DNA of 64,000 nucleotides from Pseudoips prasinana. Taxonomy: Eukaryota; Arthropoda; Insecta; Lepidoptera; Nolidae. Below, piece after piece: positions 1-14,600 of this stretch (positions within the stretch are counted from its first letter, which is position 1; each line of letters opens with the position of its first letter). The notes below the pieces were generated by a model. That model worked only from the letters and a program-made list of their open reading frames with translations, searched no databases and was not told the DNA's origin. The stretch lies in the NCBI GenBank assembly GCA_951640165.1, contig OX621237.1:10230001-10294000 (forward strand). Reading direction: 5' to 3'. A program made the translations under genes and the position numbers.

Positions 1-558
1 GTTACTAACAAATATGAGTCAAGTTACTTGAAATAAATAAATTATTATTATTAATTAAATTACTTGTAATCGCAAGAACTGAAGTTTTAAAAAGAACTGT
101 ATTAGTTCATATGGGTTTCCGTATCCGATGAAAGAGCTAAATTTCTAATTTAATTTTTTCTTAATTTTTTCTACATCTTTTTTGACAAATAAACTTTCCT
201 CTCACCACCTCTTATCTCCTAAGTAAATAAAATGTATTTACAGATTTTGCTGAATGCTATAAATCTGTCAATAAATGTATTGACAGTTTTGTAACAGAAT
301 TTTCAAATTAGTTTCGTTATTCGGTTTTTAATGGTAGATAGGTAGCTTTAATCAGTCTAAGACGTCTTCATTACCGCGATTCAGATTTATACATGGCCAG
401 TCTTTTAATTTGGGCCATAGTAATAGACGAGTGGCCTTTCTAATAGAGGTTCACTAATTTTAATACTTTTACTAATAGTTTCCAAACAGTTAACATGGGA
501 GATGTATGAAACAAGAAATAAATAATTTAAAAAATATTTTTAAAAGCTTTATATTTAC
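1..558. other. Left-edge dynein intron, nothing recognised
   Basis: AT-rich sequence between the last visible exon and the window edge. I found no exon matching the dynein segment that should follow and no recognisable repeat. Confidence 0.5.
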
Positions 559-2652
559 AGTCCGCATTTTTTCACAAATCTCTCCTTTTTCCTCCGCGCT
601 AAAAATGTTTGGCACCTCTCCCGAGTTTAGCATATTGTTAACATCTTCCAGAAATCCTTCTTCTTTGATCTGTGAAATTCAGTTCAATTATGAGTTCACT
701 GTAGTACTCTATGGTACTACAGTGTAGTGTAGCTATACACGCTATTTGTATTTCATCCCCAAAATACAATTACACGTGTCTTTATATAGTTACGTAAAAG
801 CCGTAAGCCAAAATGTATTTCTGATAAAGAGTAACGTTGAGTATAAGTTTTCACTTCTAAAATGAATATCATGATATATAATTGATTTTCGGAAACTTTT
901 TAGTCTTAAAAATGAACTATTATAATTTAGAAGGATTACATGCATGCAGTACGTAGCAGGCAGACAGCTTTTAGTTCTCCCTCCTGCCATTTTGAATGAC
1001 ATACTTATATAGAAATACATAAAAATCATACAACTTTCTACATTTGTTTCGTTATCTTAGGTTATTCGCAAAATGAGTTTTGAGTAATTTTCTGTTATAG
1101 AACGTCGATTAAACTTGACTAACCTGTGATTCCACGAATAAGAAGACCATAGATAAATCTGGTGTGCTGGATTTTTTCAGTAAAGTTTTCAAATCTTCAC
1201 GCCATTCGCTTTTGCCATAAGTACGACTCATCTCAACCTGTACACGTGAATCATTCATTTTGTGTTATTTTCTATATGGAAGATTAGAGCTATGATCATT
1301 ATTGAACTCATAAAATTGGATCTTAATGTAATTATTTTGATTTTTTGGCATATAATAGTTTATTTGGGAATAATATATATCCTGAAATGATTCACACAGA
1401 AACTAAGGAGAGGTTGTACTATGGAAACCAGATAACTGATAGGTACTAGTTCACATTTTAAGTTATTTACAAGCGCTTTTTTAATGTCTACGTGAATAAA
1501 AACCTTTTTTATTTATTTATTTATTTAAGTATCTATATAAGATAATTCCACACAGACTTAGGACAAACAGACATGTTCATGTACACAAATATCTATCCTG
1601 GGTGGGAATCGAACCCACAACCTGCGGCGTGAAAGGCAAAGCATCTACCAACCACGTCAACGGGCCCGTCAATAATTTTTATGCGACATAACTCTTACAA
1701 TGGTCCCAAATAAATAGTACTTAAAAGGATTCTGAAGACAAAACTTTATCATAAATCATTTTTTATGTAAGGGGTTTGATTAAGTTGCGTAAAGCAACAG
1801 CGTTACCCAAACTTAATCCTGCAGTTATTTGTGAGGAATGCATACCTGGAAAAGATCGTACTCGTTGATATGTGCTGCGAGACGAGTGAGTGACTGGCGT
1901 CCTGAGCCGCCGAGCCCAACCAGCAGCGCGTGCGACCGTGGCTGGGTCATCACGCGGCAAATACGCGACACGTGTTCAATGGCAAATCTACAACATGTAA
2001 CGTGAACATAACATGATTTGCGATAAGCAATCTTTACTTAAATAAATCTTTTACAACAATAGCTTTCTACATAGTTTAGTACTTTTAAACTTAACCGTTA
2101 TCTAGCAGTTCACAATAAAATATCTAACATAATTTAAGATTATATTAGATACACACAGGCCTCCAAACGTTTGTAAAACGAGTGTGCCGTTGTCACCGCG
2201 CTTGGCATGCGAGTTGGTGACCGCAGTTAGGCGGTATAAACAGGTGGCGGCGCTGCTGTCTGACTACCTGTTGTATCTCATAGTCACCTTCTACGACACC
2301 CATAAGATGACATGGGGTGGCCTTGTAATTCTTTCTGGGCCGGAAACCACACGGAGCTCACATTTACTAAGTCACTAAAACTCAACTCCAATAAAACAAT
2401 TGAGCACGACATGAGGACTACTGGTTACAAAATCGAACATACCACAAAATTCACGTTTTATACAATGCACACTGACCTAAAAAGCACAAGATTCATAGGT
2501 TTCTTAGACATGTTATTGAACTCGACAAGGAACGCTTCAACGGTGGAATTGAGATGTTCCATGTTTGTTGTCTCCATGTAGAAGCGAGTATCCACTTTGG
2601 GGTTTGCGAAGTCACAGTATATCAGTTTCCGGAGATGGTAATCAGTTATTTT
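559..2652 (-). CDS. Dynein heavy chain exons 42-45: start of AAA4
   Basis: Exons: 2477-2652, 1846-1987, 1124-1237, 559-669 (about residues 2223-2403). Exon 42 has KKPMNLVLF, completed to Arg by the first base of exon 43. Exon 43 has [20 protein letters not shown], the AAA4 P-loop with the R-Q-S variant usual in axonemal chains. Exon 44 has SEWREDLK and ends FLFVESQ. Exon 45 has [19 protein letters not shown] and ends KMRT before a GTAAAT donor. The coding region continues left of the window. FLFVESQ differs from the more common FLFTDTQ at the Walker B end. Confidence 0.94.
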
Positions 2653-5600
2653 CTGAAAAGACAATTTTGTATTCCTTAGTTTGGACAAAAAACAGCACCT
2701 GTGTAGGACTTTGGAGTCACATAGATGGTGAGAAAATCTCAACATGTTTTTAAACTTTGCCCAGCTCCATTATAAACAATTTAAAAAATCACAATTCATA
2801 AAGTCAGGCTATGGATAGAACAAATAGTAAGCATTATAAGATTATCACCATCAGAAAATAATAATTCAAGAGGCCGACCATTCTTTACCTCACTTCTATT
2901 TGTCCGGTACAATAAGAGTTAAGACTCTTATAACTAATAGCTCAATATGATATTGAATGTTGTTATAACTAAGGTAAACATTAATTATGGTTAGTAATGC
3001 TTACTAACTCAAACTCAAAACATTTGTCAAAATAATCAGAATATGAATGGCTTATGGAGAGCACATATTGCTCTCGAGGTTTTGTCGATTTCAATAGCGA
3101 AAATACGTATGTTACGCGGCGTCTTCGATTCGTGGTACCTCTTTAAACTTTTCTAGCTCCGATAGTGTTAGCTGTTCAGGCCAGATCAAGAAACAGAACT
3201 TCCTTCCCCGGATAGTCTTTCTAGCGCGGATAAAGAATTAGGTAGAATCCTATCTAAACAAATAAGCAATTAGGTAACTTACTTGATTAGGACTGTCAAG
3301 TATTCTACTCAGCATCTTGTCGAAATCATCATGCATGTGGTTAGCAACTGCGCTTCGTAGACACGTCACTAGCCACTGTCGGTCCTTCTCTTCGATCAGG
3401 CGGTCAGAGAAGACACGCAGACACTCGTGCACCCATAGACGCTTGATAGATTGCAAGTCTTCTGTTACTTCTGGCACTGACATTAGTACACCCTGAGTAA
3501 TATTAAGTTACATCAATATATAAGCTACATTAGTAGATTTTTAAATACAACAAAGAGGTAAGCTTGATTAGCTTACCTCTTTTGGGAAGCAGTATCCATA
3601 GTTATTGGATAATAATTGAATTGTTCATATTTCCAATTTAATAAATAATTAATAAAATGGAGCATTAAAATTTATTAAATATTAAAATAAGTAACAACTT
3701 AAAATATTTACTACCGGTATACATATGTATGTAGAGCAGTCTTGTATATGAGTTAATTCATATACAAGACTGCTCTACATACATAATTTGAATGTCCAAT
3801 CATTGCATTGTGTCAACATCGGAAAACCCAATATAAAAAATAACAGTGTAGAGGGCTGATATTATGAACAAATTTATGTTCCATTAATTTATCGGCAAGG
3901 GTGAGGAAGGCAGCGAAAGTTCAAGTGTGTTCATTTATATTTTGATTTTTTTATAAAATGCTCATCTTTATTTGTTTGTCGAACTGATTTACGCCCGAAA
4001 TTAATAAACGATCCGCAATCTGTTAGTCAGTCCTATCTCTAGATTAGCTCTATCGCTATCTTGATCTTTACCTGCGTGCCAATAACAAAACATATCAATC
4101 CATCCATTTTTTGCCCAGAGATTGGGGTGCGATCCTTTTCCTCTGCAGCGTTCCGTTTTATGCAGAACTCGGTAACTCAGGACACAATTATACCATTTAA
4201 TTTAAGATGAAAATTTATTTTTAAATATATTAAAAATAAGTCATCAATACTCACTTATTTATAGCTAGGTTAAAATGTTTTACTAGACGACTAGGGTATA
4301 TAATAATAAAATGACACTTAATTGGTCAAACATTATGTTTTGGTGGAACGGAACGTATCAAAATTTGACAAGCAAAACGCACGCCGGCGCTGTCGTCGCC
4401 GATCGGATCAAGAACAAACAAGCAGTAAGTTGGTTGTTTGTTTTTGTTGCAAAGCATTTATAACTAATATACAAATAATTACTTATTAATAAATATAATA
4501 CCTATAATGGATTCAGATATGATAAGCAATAATTTTATTATTGATTTCTGTGTTTGTTTTACAAATAATTTAAACAGTGACGTGAAGTTGTTGCCGCCTA
4601 TTTTGTAAACAAAAAAAATATTCTTATTATTTATTATTTATATGCAAAGCTATTTTGGAATATAATGAACTATTTCACCAATTTTATCTTTAGAACCAAT
4701 TGTCAATCCACCGAATTTCTAGGATTGCAACTATATTGTTTTGGCTATCTAAGCTTATGTCAAAATTAATGGATTGGTTATTGGCACGTGCAACCTGTCA
4801 TTTTAGTACAGAGGCCTATCTTTTTCTATGATCCGTCCTCCCAAAGATCGCTCGTTCGGAAAGATTGCTTTTTCAATCTGTGGATGCTTTATTGGCACGG
4901 TTTAATACACAAATGGATCGAAATTGCTATCGTAGATAGCATAAAAAGGATTAGGATCGTTTATTAATTTCGGGCGTTAGTTCTCCAAACAAATTTTGAG
5001 CTTCACTGTGGCTGAATACTAGAAGTTTATATATGTGTGTATGTACATCGCTGATTGAGATTGATTACCTCCCCCACAAATTCAAATTCTTTTGTGACAG
5101 CCTTAATGTTTCTAACCATAGATTAAGAGTATGATGGATAAATGCTTCATCTTTCTTTCATTTTTAATGCCAAAGTATTTCTGACAGCGTTTTTGTACCG
5201 GTAAGGAGACATTAAAATATGATGAGTGATTTTTGATTGCCCGAGTATATTTCTAAGTACAGTTGATGAGCTTGGTGTTTATTTTGGGTTTGTTAAAAAA
5301 ATCTTAAAAACATTATCAGTCTTATTTAAAAACGCTACTTAAATTTAAGCCGGCCGCTCAACCATGGTTTATCAAATTTTTCATTTAAAAACACGATTTA
5401 ACTTTGACCCGCGGTTAAGCCATGTCAAAATTTAAACCACGTCGGCCCCTGGTTTAAAGCTTGCTCAAATATGGCGGATTTTATTTGCATCAGCTAACGT
5501 TTAGTTTGACGTTTGTTTGTGAATGGAGGTTTTATTGAAGTTACTAACCATTTTAATTTTTAAATAAATACTGAAATCCAGTTGGAATCTTATCACAAAC

Positions 5601-8600
5601 TTCAAAATCCACCGAAGAAAATCAATAGTCCTTGAAAATGCACTTTTACGATCATAAATCTATCATTCCATGTCTACCATAGAGCAAAAATCATAAAGTT
5701 TTGATACATAATCCGATTTAGTCGATTAATTTTGGTCAAGCTCTATACCAGTCCCAGAAATGTTGACTGTGTAAAATAAAATGACGTTACTTAGCTGAGA
5801 AACCTTTAAGTAGGGTTTTTAAATAAAGAAATAGTTGAGCGGGGTTTAAGTGGTTGAGCAAGGTTTAGCTGAGACATGGTTAAGCGGCGGATCACGGAAT
5901 TATTTTAAATAAGAGTGTATGTGTCAGACGAAATCAATGGTTAAAATAATAAAAAATCATAATAAGTAGAATATAAGTCACTCTTAAATCCATTACTCAA
6001 GAAACCAACCAATATAACTCTGGAGAAGTCTCGCAAGTTGAACGTATAGTGAGACTTGGATGGCGTAGGTAGTAAGTTCGCCTTACACTCTTTATACACT
6101 TCCAAAGTCCCACCCACTAGCTCTTCGATACATGGATCAAACTCTTTGGAAAATCCCCTGTAACATTTATTAACCAATAAATAATACAAGGTAAAATAAT
6201 GTCCTAGTTAAAATCAAGAATTTTCTAAAAAGAGTCTGAAATAAAATTGAAAAGATGAAGATACAGGCCACGCCATGCTGCTAAGCAGGACTTTCCTGCT
6301 GAATGACACGTAATAAAAATTCCCCAAATTTTCTACCGTCAGAATAATCAAATAAGTGGTAAACTTTTGACATATGTCGAATTTGGCGACTTAACAAATA
6401 TATCCCCCTGTTTAACTTCGAAATAAACTGTTTCCTCTGCATATTTTACTTGAAAGAATATAAAACACGCGTACCCCCACTTGAGCTGAGTGGCTGGTAC
6501 GCATGTTTTTTTTAAGACAACACCCGCACAACGGAATCGAATCACGTCGCAGGGTACTTTATACAGACATATAATAAACGGACACAATGAGATGACTGTC
6601 TTAGCCGCTGCGCCACACGTGCAGTTAACACTATTGACAGTAACGTTTAACCTTACTATTAATACGAAAACAAAACATTTGTATATCTAATTATAGTTAA
6701 TAAGCTTATCAGATCAGACTTGAAGCCAGTTTCCGTAGAAAAGGTAGAGACAAATCAGTTTTAGGTATCCTTGTACTTAATCATGATTCTATAGGGAGTT
6801 AGTAACATACCTAGTATCCAGGTGCCACAACATGATTCTGCTGAAAATGACTACAAGGGTTTCGTCATCAAATTCATCGATACAAAAGAAAGAGAAATGC
6901 CTCGTGAATCTTGGCGTAATCATTTTAGCTCCTGGCATTGGCTTGCCCATTGCGCACATAAACTGAAACATCACTACTGGTCGGATACTCATATAATACA
7001 ACAAAATGAAAGTATGTTAAATAATTTAAATAAATAATAATCTATATTTCTTTCTTTTTAATAATATATTTAATACAGCAAATGTAAAGTAGATAATTGA
7101 TAAATTTTAACAGAAAATTTATTATAACACATTAATAATATGGCTGTTTTTTAATAATTTAAAGTAATTTTATCGTGACTTACCTGAACATCGATAAGAT
7201 GCATAGCGACATTAGTCTTTCGGTCATACCACAATCCCAAGTCGATACCCTGCCGCAGTACTTCTATAGGTGGCTGAGCGCCGTATGTTTCTGCTTGGGG
7301 CATACTCACGTCATCCACAAACACTACTGCGTGGCATCCGATAGGAGGGCCGAACACACCTGTAGACACATTATGAATTAATTCACCCATTGTTTTAATC
7401 TATTACGTCCTGCGACCAACGTTTGGTTAAGGGGTATTATAAGAGAATTAAGCCAATAATGCAATAAAAAGTGATGGAGACGAAAAAACAAGGTGTATAT
7501 TTTGCCAGTTCTCTCAGGCCTCTTCATCTGAACCCGGAATGAAATAAGCTGCAAACAAATAACTGAACTACCAAACATGGACATCATGAGTTTTACGAAC
7601 AAACCTTTCCTCCTTCTGTCAAGTTTTCCCATAATAATATCCTGCGTCTGATTGCAGTTAGTTTGTGCCGAAAAAGCCATTATCAGGGCCTTATATATTT
7701 TTGTATCAACTCTCTTTACTAAAAAATCCTGTAAATCATATTAAATATATGACTTAATATTCAGAGATCCCACTTATAGAATGGGCGAAACTGTTGAAAT
7801 TTGCTAGACTTACAATAATATAAGAAGATTTCCCGGTTCCAGTAGGTCCAACTACCATAACAGGTTTTTGGTGAGTGATCATGAGTTTGAAAAGTGCTAG
7901 GTATCGGACACTGTCCAGAGTTGTTACAAGAATTTGGTTAGGCGGTGTGTCTCTGCTGATGGGCGGTGCAGCTATCACATCGTCATTCCACGGCTTCCAC
8001 TTTCCTTTACCCTATTAACGTTACCAATTAATATCACAAGCACAAATTAAAACAAGCAACATGTCATTAAGTCCTCAGAAAAATGTCTACCTCTTTGATG
8101 AATCTATAGTCATACACGAGACCATCTCTCGGGATAATGTAAATGTACTGTTTTTCTGGCTTAGGGATCACTTTCGGACAACCCAGAGCTTCTATCGTCT
8201 GAAACGAGAAATATTTATTTAGCAGAATGAATAGGCAACTTTGGACATGTTAACTTACCCTTGGTCGAGTTGTAACCTGTACGGGAGTACATCAATGTCA
8301 ATCTAATAAGTTCTAAAGTAAGATCCTGGCTAAGGAATAAATAACAAAATACCTTCTCTGGAAATTCTTTTTCTAGGAGCCCTCGGAACATCATGTCGAA
8401 CTTAGGTCGACCATCTGCTTCTAGTGTCCCTCCGAGGGACCAAATACAGGAGAAGAAGAAAACTCCCTGGAATATTTAATACATATTAACAACATACGTA
8501 ACGAAAATAGTGAGTGTTTTGACAGTTGATGGTTCATTGTAAAAATTCTGATAATCTTGAGTGAGCTGGAACTGTCTTGCTCTTCAAGGCTTTTAGCAGC

Positions 8601-11600
8601 CAATAAATCAGCTGCTCTTTTCAAGTCAAAGACCAAATTCTGATCCTCGTTTTTTATCAATTTTACTGACAGATATCTAAAGAAACTATGAATGTATATG
8701 TACGTGAAAATATGATAAACAAACCTCAAGCTGAGCTCTGACGTCGAGGTCTGAGATCTCCGCAACATACTTCTCATCGTAGAAATCGTCCATGAATGTG
8801 TCGAATAGGTTCATCAATGACACCACCAGGTTACTTCGAGATGTGATATACATTTGCTTAAAAAATAATATGTACAGATAAAACCTAAGCAAACACTATC
8901 ATAAGCAAGGAATTTTAACTAACAAACTTAAGCATGCCAAACATATTTATGATCGCTTAGAGCGCTCATAGCCAGATGCTTTTACCGGTACGTAAGTGAT
9001 TGGCGTGGCCAATCAAATAGGCTCGCGGTCAGTGCATAGATGGGTGACCGCTAAAGTCGTTTAATTTCCGACCATCACCGTGCTTCGGAGGGCACTTTAA
9101 GCTGTCGGTCTCGGTTGTATCCATTTGACAACAGTTTTTTTAAGCCATGAGATCCACCATCTAATGGGCGGCCTGAACAACTCTTGACACTAGGGTGCAC
9201 ACTGCCCACACGAGTATACGGTATATTACTTATTTGCATTAAGATTTTTGGATTAATTGACGCTAGGTAAATAACGTGTCCAAATTGCGTACCTTTAAGA
9301 TACTATTTAACAAAAACAGCACTAGTATATAACACAAAGGGCATACATTTTTTTTAATGTTTAAATGTACACTAATTCATCTTACCTTCACAAGTCCAGA
9401 ATATTCGACTAGCCAGAGGCACGGTGGTATAAATCTATTAAATAGGTTCCTTATTTGATTACGGTTGACACTGTGGAGAGTAGGTGGTAATTTGTTGAGC
9501 CATGATTCTAGTAACACCTTCCAGCCGAGGCCTTTGGGCTCCAAGTAGATCATACCGCAACGAGATACCTGTACAATATCAAACAAATTAACAAAATTCT
9601 GATCTGGATCACAAGCGTGTCATGTATTAGTTCAAGTAGTAAGTGAATACTCCCAACACCAATCTCTTCCTTATTTCTTGGCTAACTCTTACATTAATCC
9701 ACCATCGACTATCATGACCGTCACATCCGATCACAAATCGCACGAGAGGCCTTCCATTTCGCTACTTTAACATAAAGCATCGGTTGCACAAACGTCTAAA
9801 AGACGACCGATCCTGTCATGCATCCTGTCATAACTGCTAGAGAAGAGTGGCTTAGCTAACTGCTAAGTTCAGTTCAGTTCTAAGGTTGTGAGTTCACTAA
9901 CCACTAGACCTCAAGGCCAGTCAAAGAAAGTAATGCAAGTTTTTACCGTTGCTGGTGAAGCAGCCTCCAAGTCCATGGGCTCAAATACCAGGTTGGTGGT
10001 GGGCGCTAACTGAATAATCTCACCACTCATCAGGCATAACTTCTTATTATCATCCAAAACTGTGTTCAAATTCTCTATCCATATTGCATCTACCGGACCA
10101 TCGAATATCAACCATTTTCTGTAACAGTTTATTACTTGCTCATTATAACGAATAGGCCTTGCCACCCAAAAAGGGAACATCACAAGCTTTTTAAGGCACC
10201 TAATCCGCAGATAGCGACTAGAAAGCGGTTCTTTTTTGGAAGCTGTGTATTATATACACGTAAATACAATCCATTATTGTAATTATGTTAAAACAATTAA
10301 ATCAAAACTACAAATAAAAATATTATACATAATTATCAAATTGAAAAGCTAAACTGAACAAGGAATACCTAATTAACTATTTCAATAATCATACTAAGGA
10401 CTTAACCCTTTTTTGGTATTTTTATCTCGAGTATTATCGAGATTACGTTGAGTAAGATTACGTTATCTGATTTTAAACTTCGATTTTATATTTTAGATAT
10501 TATTGACGTAAAAATTTGGCACTTTGTTAGCTTTCGACACATTACAATATGTCTTAACAAAGCGTTATTACTCAAATGATCATGCAAGTACCTGTTATCA
10601 TTAGGAGAGACTGCGAAAGCCCTGTAGCTTACGGCTAGGATGCCATCAGACCACTCGTGGGACACGGGATCAAACTGCCCATACAGCTGGCCCATCGTGA
10701 TCGACTTTGGATTGATCACCGTCCATTCTACAGGATTCTCATCCATGAGTTGCTAAAGATCGAATACAATTACTTCGTTTAATTCATTGTCATTTTATTA
10801 AGATTTAAAACTTAGTTATGAATAGTTCGTTTAGAATCTAAAGTATGGGAATCAGCTTCGTTTTCCGTACTAGAAGCTGTAAGGTATATAGAAGTGTACG
10901 CTTAATTCTTTAATATAATAGTAATTGTTCAACGCGTCAGTCTAGCTATACTAAACTATAAACAATGAGGATTAATCCAGGTCAAAAAAATACTGATTGA
11001 CAAATAGTAACCCGAAGACAGGACAGGAGACACGTGTCGCAGAGATCGTGAAGTTGTAGATGTTGCGGTATATCTTTCCGGTCCTGCCTGTTAGATTTCC
11101 ACCCAATCGGATTAAAACTGTTAAGAAATACAGAGTGCAGCTATATTTTTAACAAAAAAAAAACAATTGTAACAGTATGTATGCAGTGTACCACTTGTAT
11201 TTTTTTGTTCTTTAACCAACTTTAATCTGAATTTTAACCATTTCTGAACGAAATACATAGTGCACCTACGTTTTCACTTACGAGTGCACATTTTATGCTG
11301 TGTAGTTAGTTAAGTTTGAACGTTTAGTTTGGTATTATATTAATTGGCATGATTGTTTCATTTTAAGACAGCACCACGTACTTCCTAAATTTTATAAATA
11401 TATAGGAATAACCAGTTTGTAGGGATCAAGCACGTGTGACGTGGTTAAAATTAGTACGGAGGCAACTGCCTTCAGCACTGCACCACATATCTAAGAATTA
11501 ATAAAAATAACTATAATAAGAATTATAGAGCAAAAAATATATAAAGAACAAACCTTTTCTGACACTAATTTGAGTGCTCCCCCGAGAGCATGATAACATT

Positions 11601-14600
11601 GAGTCTTCCCAGACAAGGGCATGCCGACCAGCATGAGACCGTGTCGCACTAGGATCATCTCATACAGTTGCAGCACCTTAAACATGTAGTATATAGTATT
11701 ATTACGAATGTAAGGTGGTCCAAAAATTTGGGAATACATCTAAATACTTGCAAATTATCTTTCAAAACAAATTACGCCAGTCATCCTCTATGGCAAGATG
11801 TTCAGAGGCTACAATGTCTCACAGACATCGATTTTGAAGGCAATTAGTTAACTTCTGAATGGCGGGCATTTTGTGGACTTTTTTGTTAAGTTTATTAATA
11901 AGGTTGTCATATATAGGGAACGTAAAGGCTATGGCTAGAGATCGAATAAAGGAATCATGTAGGGAATATTTTATAAAATTAGATATACTAACAGTACCAA
12001 GTTTATATATCCTACGTGTCTTGAGTAACTTCTCTAAATATATACACAAATATGAAACTCAGCAAGAAAGAGAAATTAGAGAAAATACCCGTAGAAAGGC
12101 TATTAAAAATAAAATTGCGCCTAAACTAAATATTGTGAAACATTCTACTGAGTACCAGGGAACAGAATTATTTCATAAGTTACCAACCAGACAACTTAAA
12201 ACAGACTGTATATAACACACATTTATTTAAAATAAGTCTAAAACGTTTCCTAATAAAAAATGTTATTACTCTGTGACTGATTTTGTAAATGACAATTGTG
12301 AAAAAAATTGACTATTGTAATGATTATGCGTAGATTTATTTATGTTATGTTGACTGTTTTTAATGTTTTATAATTTTATTCTATTATATGTTTGACTTGT
12401 ACCTGACCTATGTTAATGTAATTCATATATTTCATTTTGATTAATGCACTTATTTGTAATCACAATTCAGATACAATGTAAATTGTTTTATGAATAATAA
12501 ATACATAAAAATAATTACCTTTTCAACAAAGAAATCGTTAACTTGTAAATTAAGTGTGACAGCGGCCTCTTTCAAACATTCTACCAAGTGCGGTAATCCG
12601 GCCTCTGGGAGTGGCAGACCAGGGAACAAGTCACCAATGATGCCCTGAAGAAAGCATAATTTTTAAAATCGCATTTTTAACGGCTTACTAAATTAGCAAA
12701 TTGTCTGTGTGGCTGACAGTAAAGAATATCGCAAACCCATCTTATAGTGAAGTGTGGAGAAGTCCCCTGAAGGAATAACTCGCAGAGAACGGGCAGCAGC
12801 GTCTCTATGTGTACTATGACCATCATACTGTGATCGCCAACCCATCTACCAAGCGTGGTGATTATGACATATCCCTTCAAACAATGGATTCATTCCATTG
12901 TGGAAATGAAAATTATTTACTGTCTAATTTAGCGTTCTGTAAAAAATACATCATTGGGCGGCAATAAATGAAAAACAGAACAATTGCGAAACTGGTTGAT
13001 GAAACGGAGATCTCCATACAAACTCGTATGTAGATAATTCGTATGCATACGATGATAATACGCATGTCAATAATCGAGTGTCATTCAGATTGAAGCACAA
13101 AGTAAACTTTTCAGTTGAAAAATATTTTTCCATACATGTATATACGTTACGGTTAAATACTCTGCTATTGTTTAATATTAAATCGTTATGATTTAATATA
13201 AATAAATTGTAGTAAATTTACGTAAGTGTATAGGTCAAGTACTAGGATTATGGGGTTGCAGAAAGTAGCTTCATAACGTGTCCATTGCAGTGTTGTCTGA
13301 ACTAGACTGATACACTGCCGAGTGTCTAGATTCACTTTTTTGTGTTTATTTTAGAAAGCTATTAGAGGTATAGAAACCTTAAATCTGATCTGGAACCAGT
13401 GCAATCAATCAAATTAAGACTGCAGCTTCTTTTGGAGCTCTATATGAAAAAGCATCGCGATAAAAAGCTCTCATACCTACTATTGATGATGATAAACAAA
13501 TTATACCCTTACATACCATAAATAGTGGCACATCATGCTCAAGGAACTTCGGCAGGTTGACATCCTTGATAGAGCGCAACAGAATCAAGTCCTCTACTTC
13601 GTTGGGATAGCGCAGTTTCAATGCGCCAGCCGCACGCAGTACCGATTTTACGGCTCGCATTCCTAAAAATACAATGATGGTTATATATCTTGGTTCAATC
13701 ATCGAAGAAGAAAAATAAAATATAGCAAAAATAATATAGCAAAATATTGCACACGCAGTTTTCTAAGACCAATTTGGGCCGTCAATCACCTACCAACCGG
13801 ATTCTTGATCAGTACAATGCTCTCCAAAGTCGCGATCCAAATATTGACATACTTAGTAGTTTGTTTAACGAATTTAAAACTAAATTAAAAAATACTTGTG
13901 CCTATTAATCTCCTAGTCGTTACATAAATGTTCCACGTAGTTATAGTTTTTAGATTTAGTTTTAGATTTTTTTTTAAACACCATGTATATCAAAAATACT
14001 TCTAATTGAATGTTATGTAGGTACACCTAAATTGTTATGCATACCAGATGCAAAACCATATAATATATTTTTTCAAATATGTAATATGCGCAATGTGGAT
14101 GTACTGTATATAAATAAATAAAGAGTCCCTCCACCGACAAGACGAAACACACCAATTTTTCTTAAGTACGATACTTCATAATCAGAAACAGCGCTATCAT
14201 TCCCATTATATCTTTAATTCCTTTAAAGTAAATCGTCGCCATAAATTGGGAAGAATTTAGTTTAAAATAAAAACGGCTAAGTGTGATGCAATCATGGACA
14301 GCGGTGGCTTAATAATAGGGATTCATTAGTACCCTTTGGGTATAGAAGTTAAAATTCAATTAATCCTAGAACGGCAACTCATTATAGCAGCAGAAACAGA
14401 GTTGTTCGTCTCATCGCCGTCTGACGCTAATCAGATTTATTATTTTAAGAATAAATAGCCGAAAAGTTAATGAATTGGATTTGCATGGTATATATTGAGT
14501 CCTGTCTTTGTAGAAACACTCACCGTAATCATAATGGCTTTGCGAGGATAACTGTTCAGAGCAGAGCTTGTAGGTGGCAACGATCTTCACAGCAAGTGGC

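Noticed and set aside
8975..9110. 5S rRNA gene
   Set aside because: Only part of the 3' half is similar; the 5' half and terminal helix are absent, and a diverged copy exists.
11859..12215. Plus-strand 118-codon frame as a host gene
   Set aside because: Its [10 protein letters not shown] and FHKLPTRQ phrases match retrotransposon ORF2 C-termini, and it lies antisense inside a dynein intron.
12677..12880. Minus-strand 67-codon frame as a dynein exon
   Set aside because: Exons 27 and 28 join directly in phase and in family order, leaving no room for another exon, and the sequence is not dynein-like.
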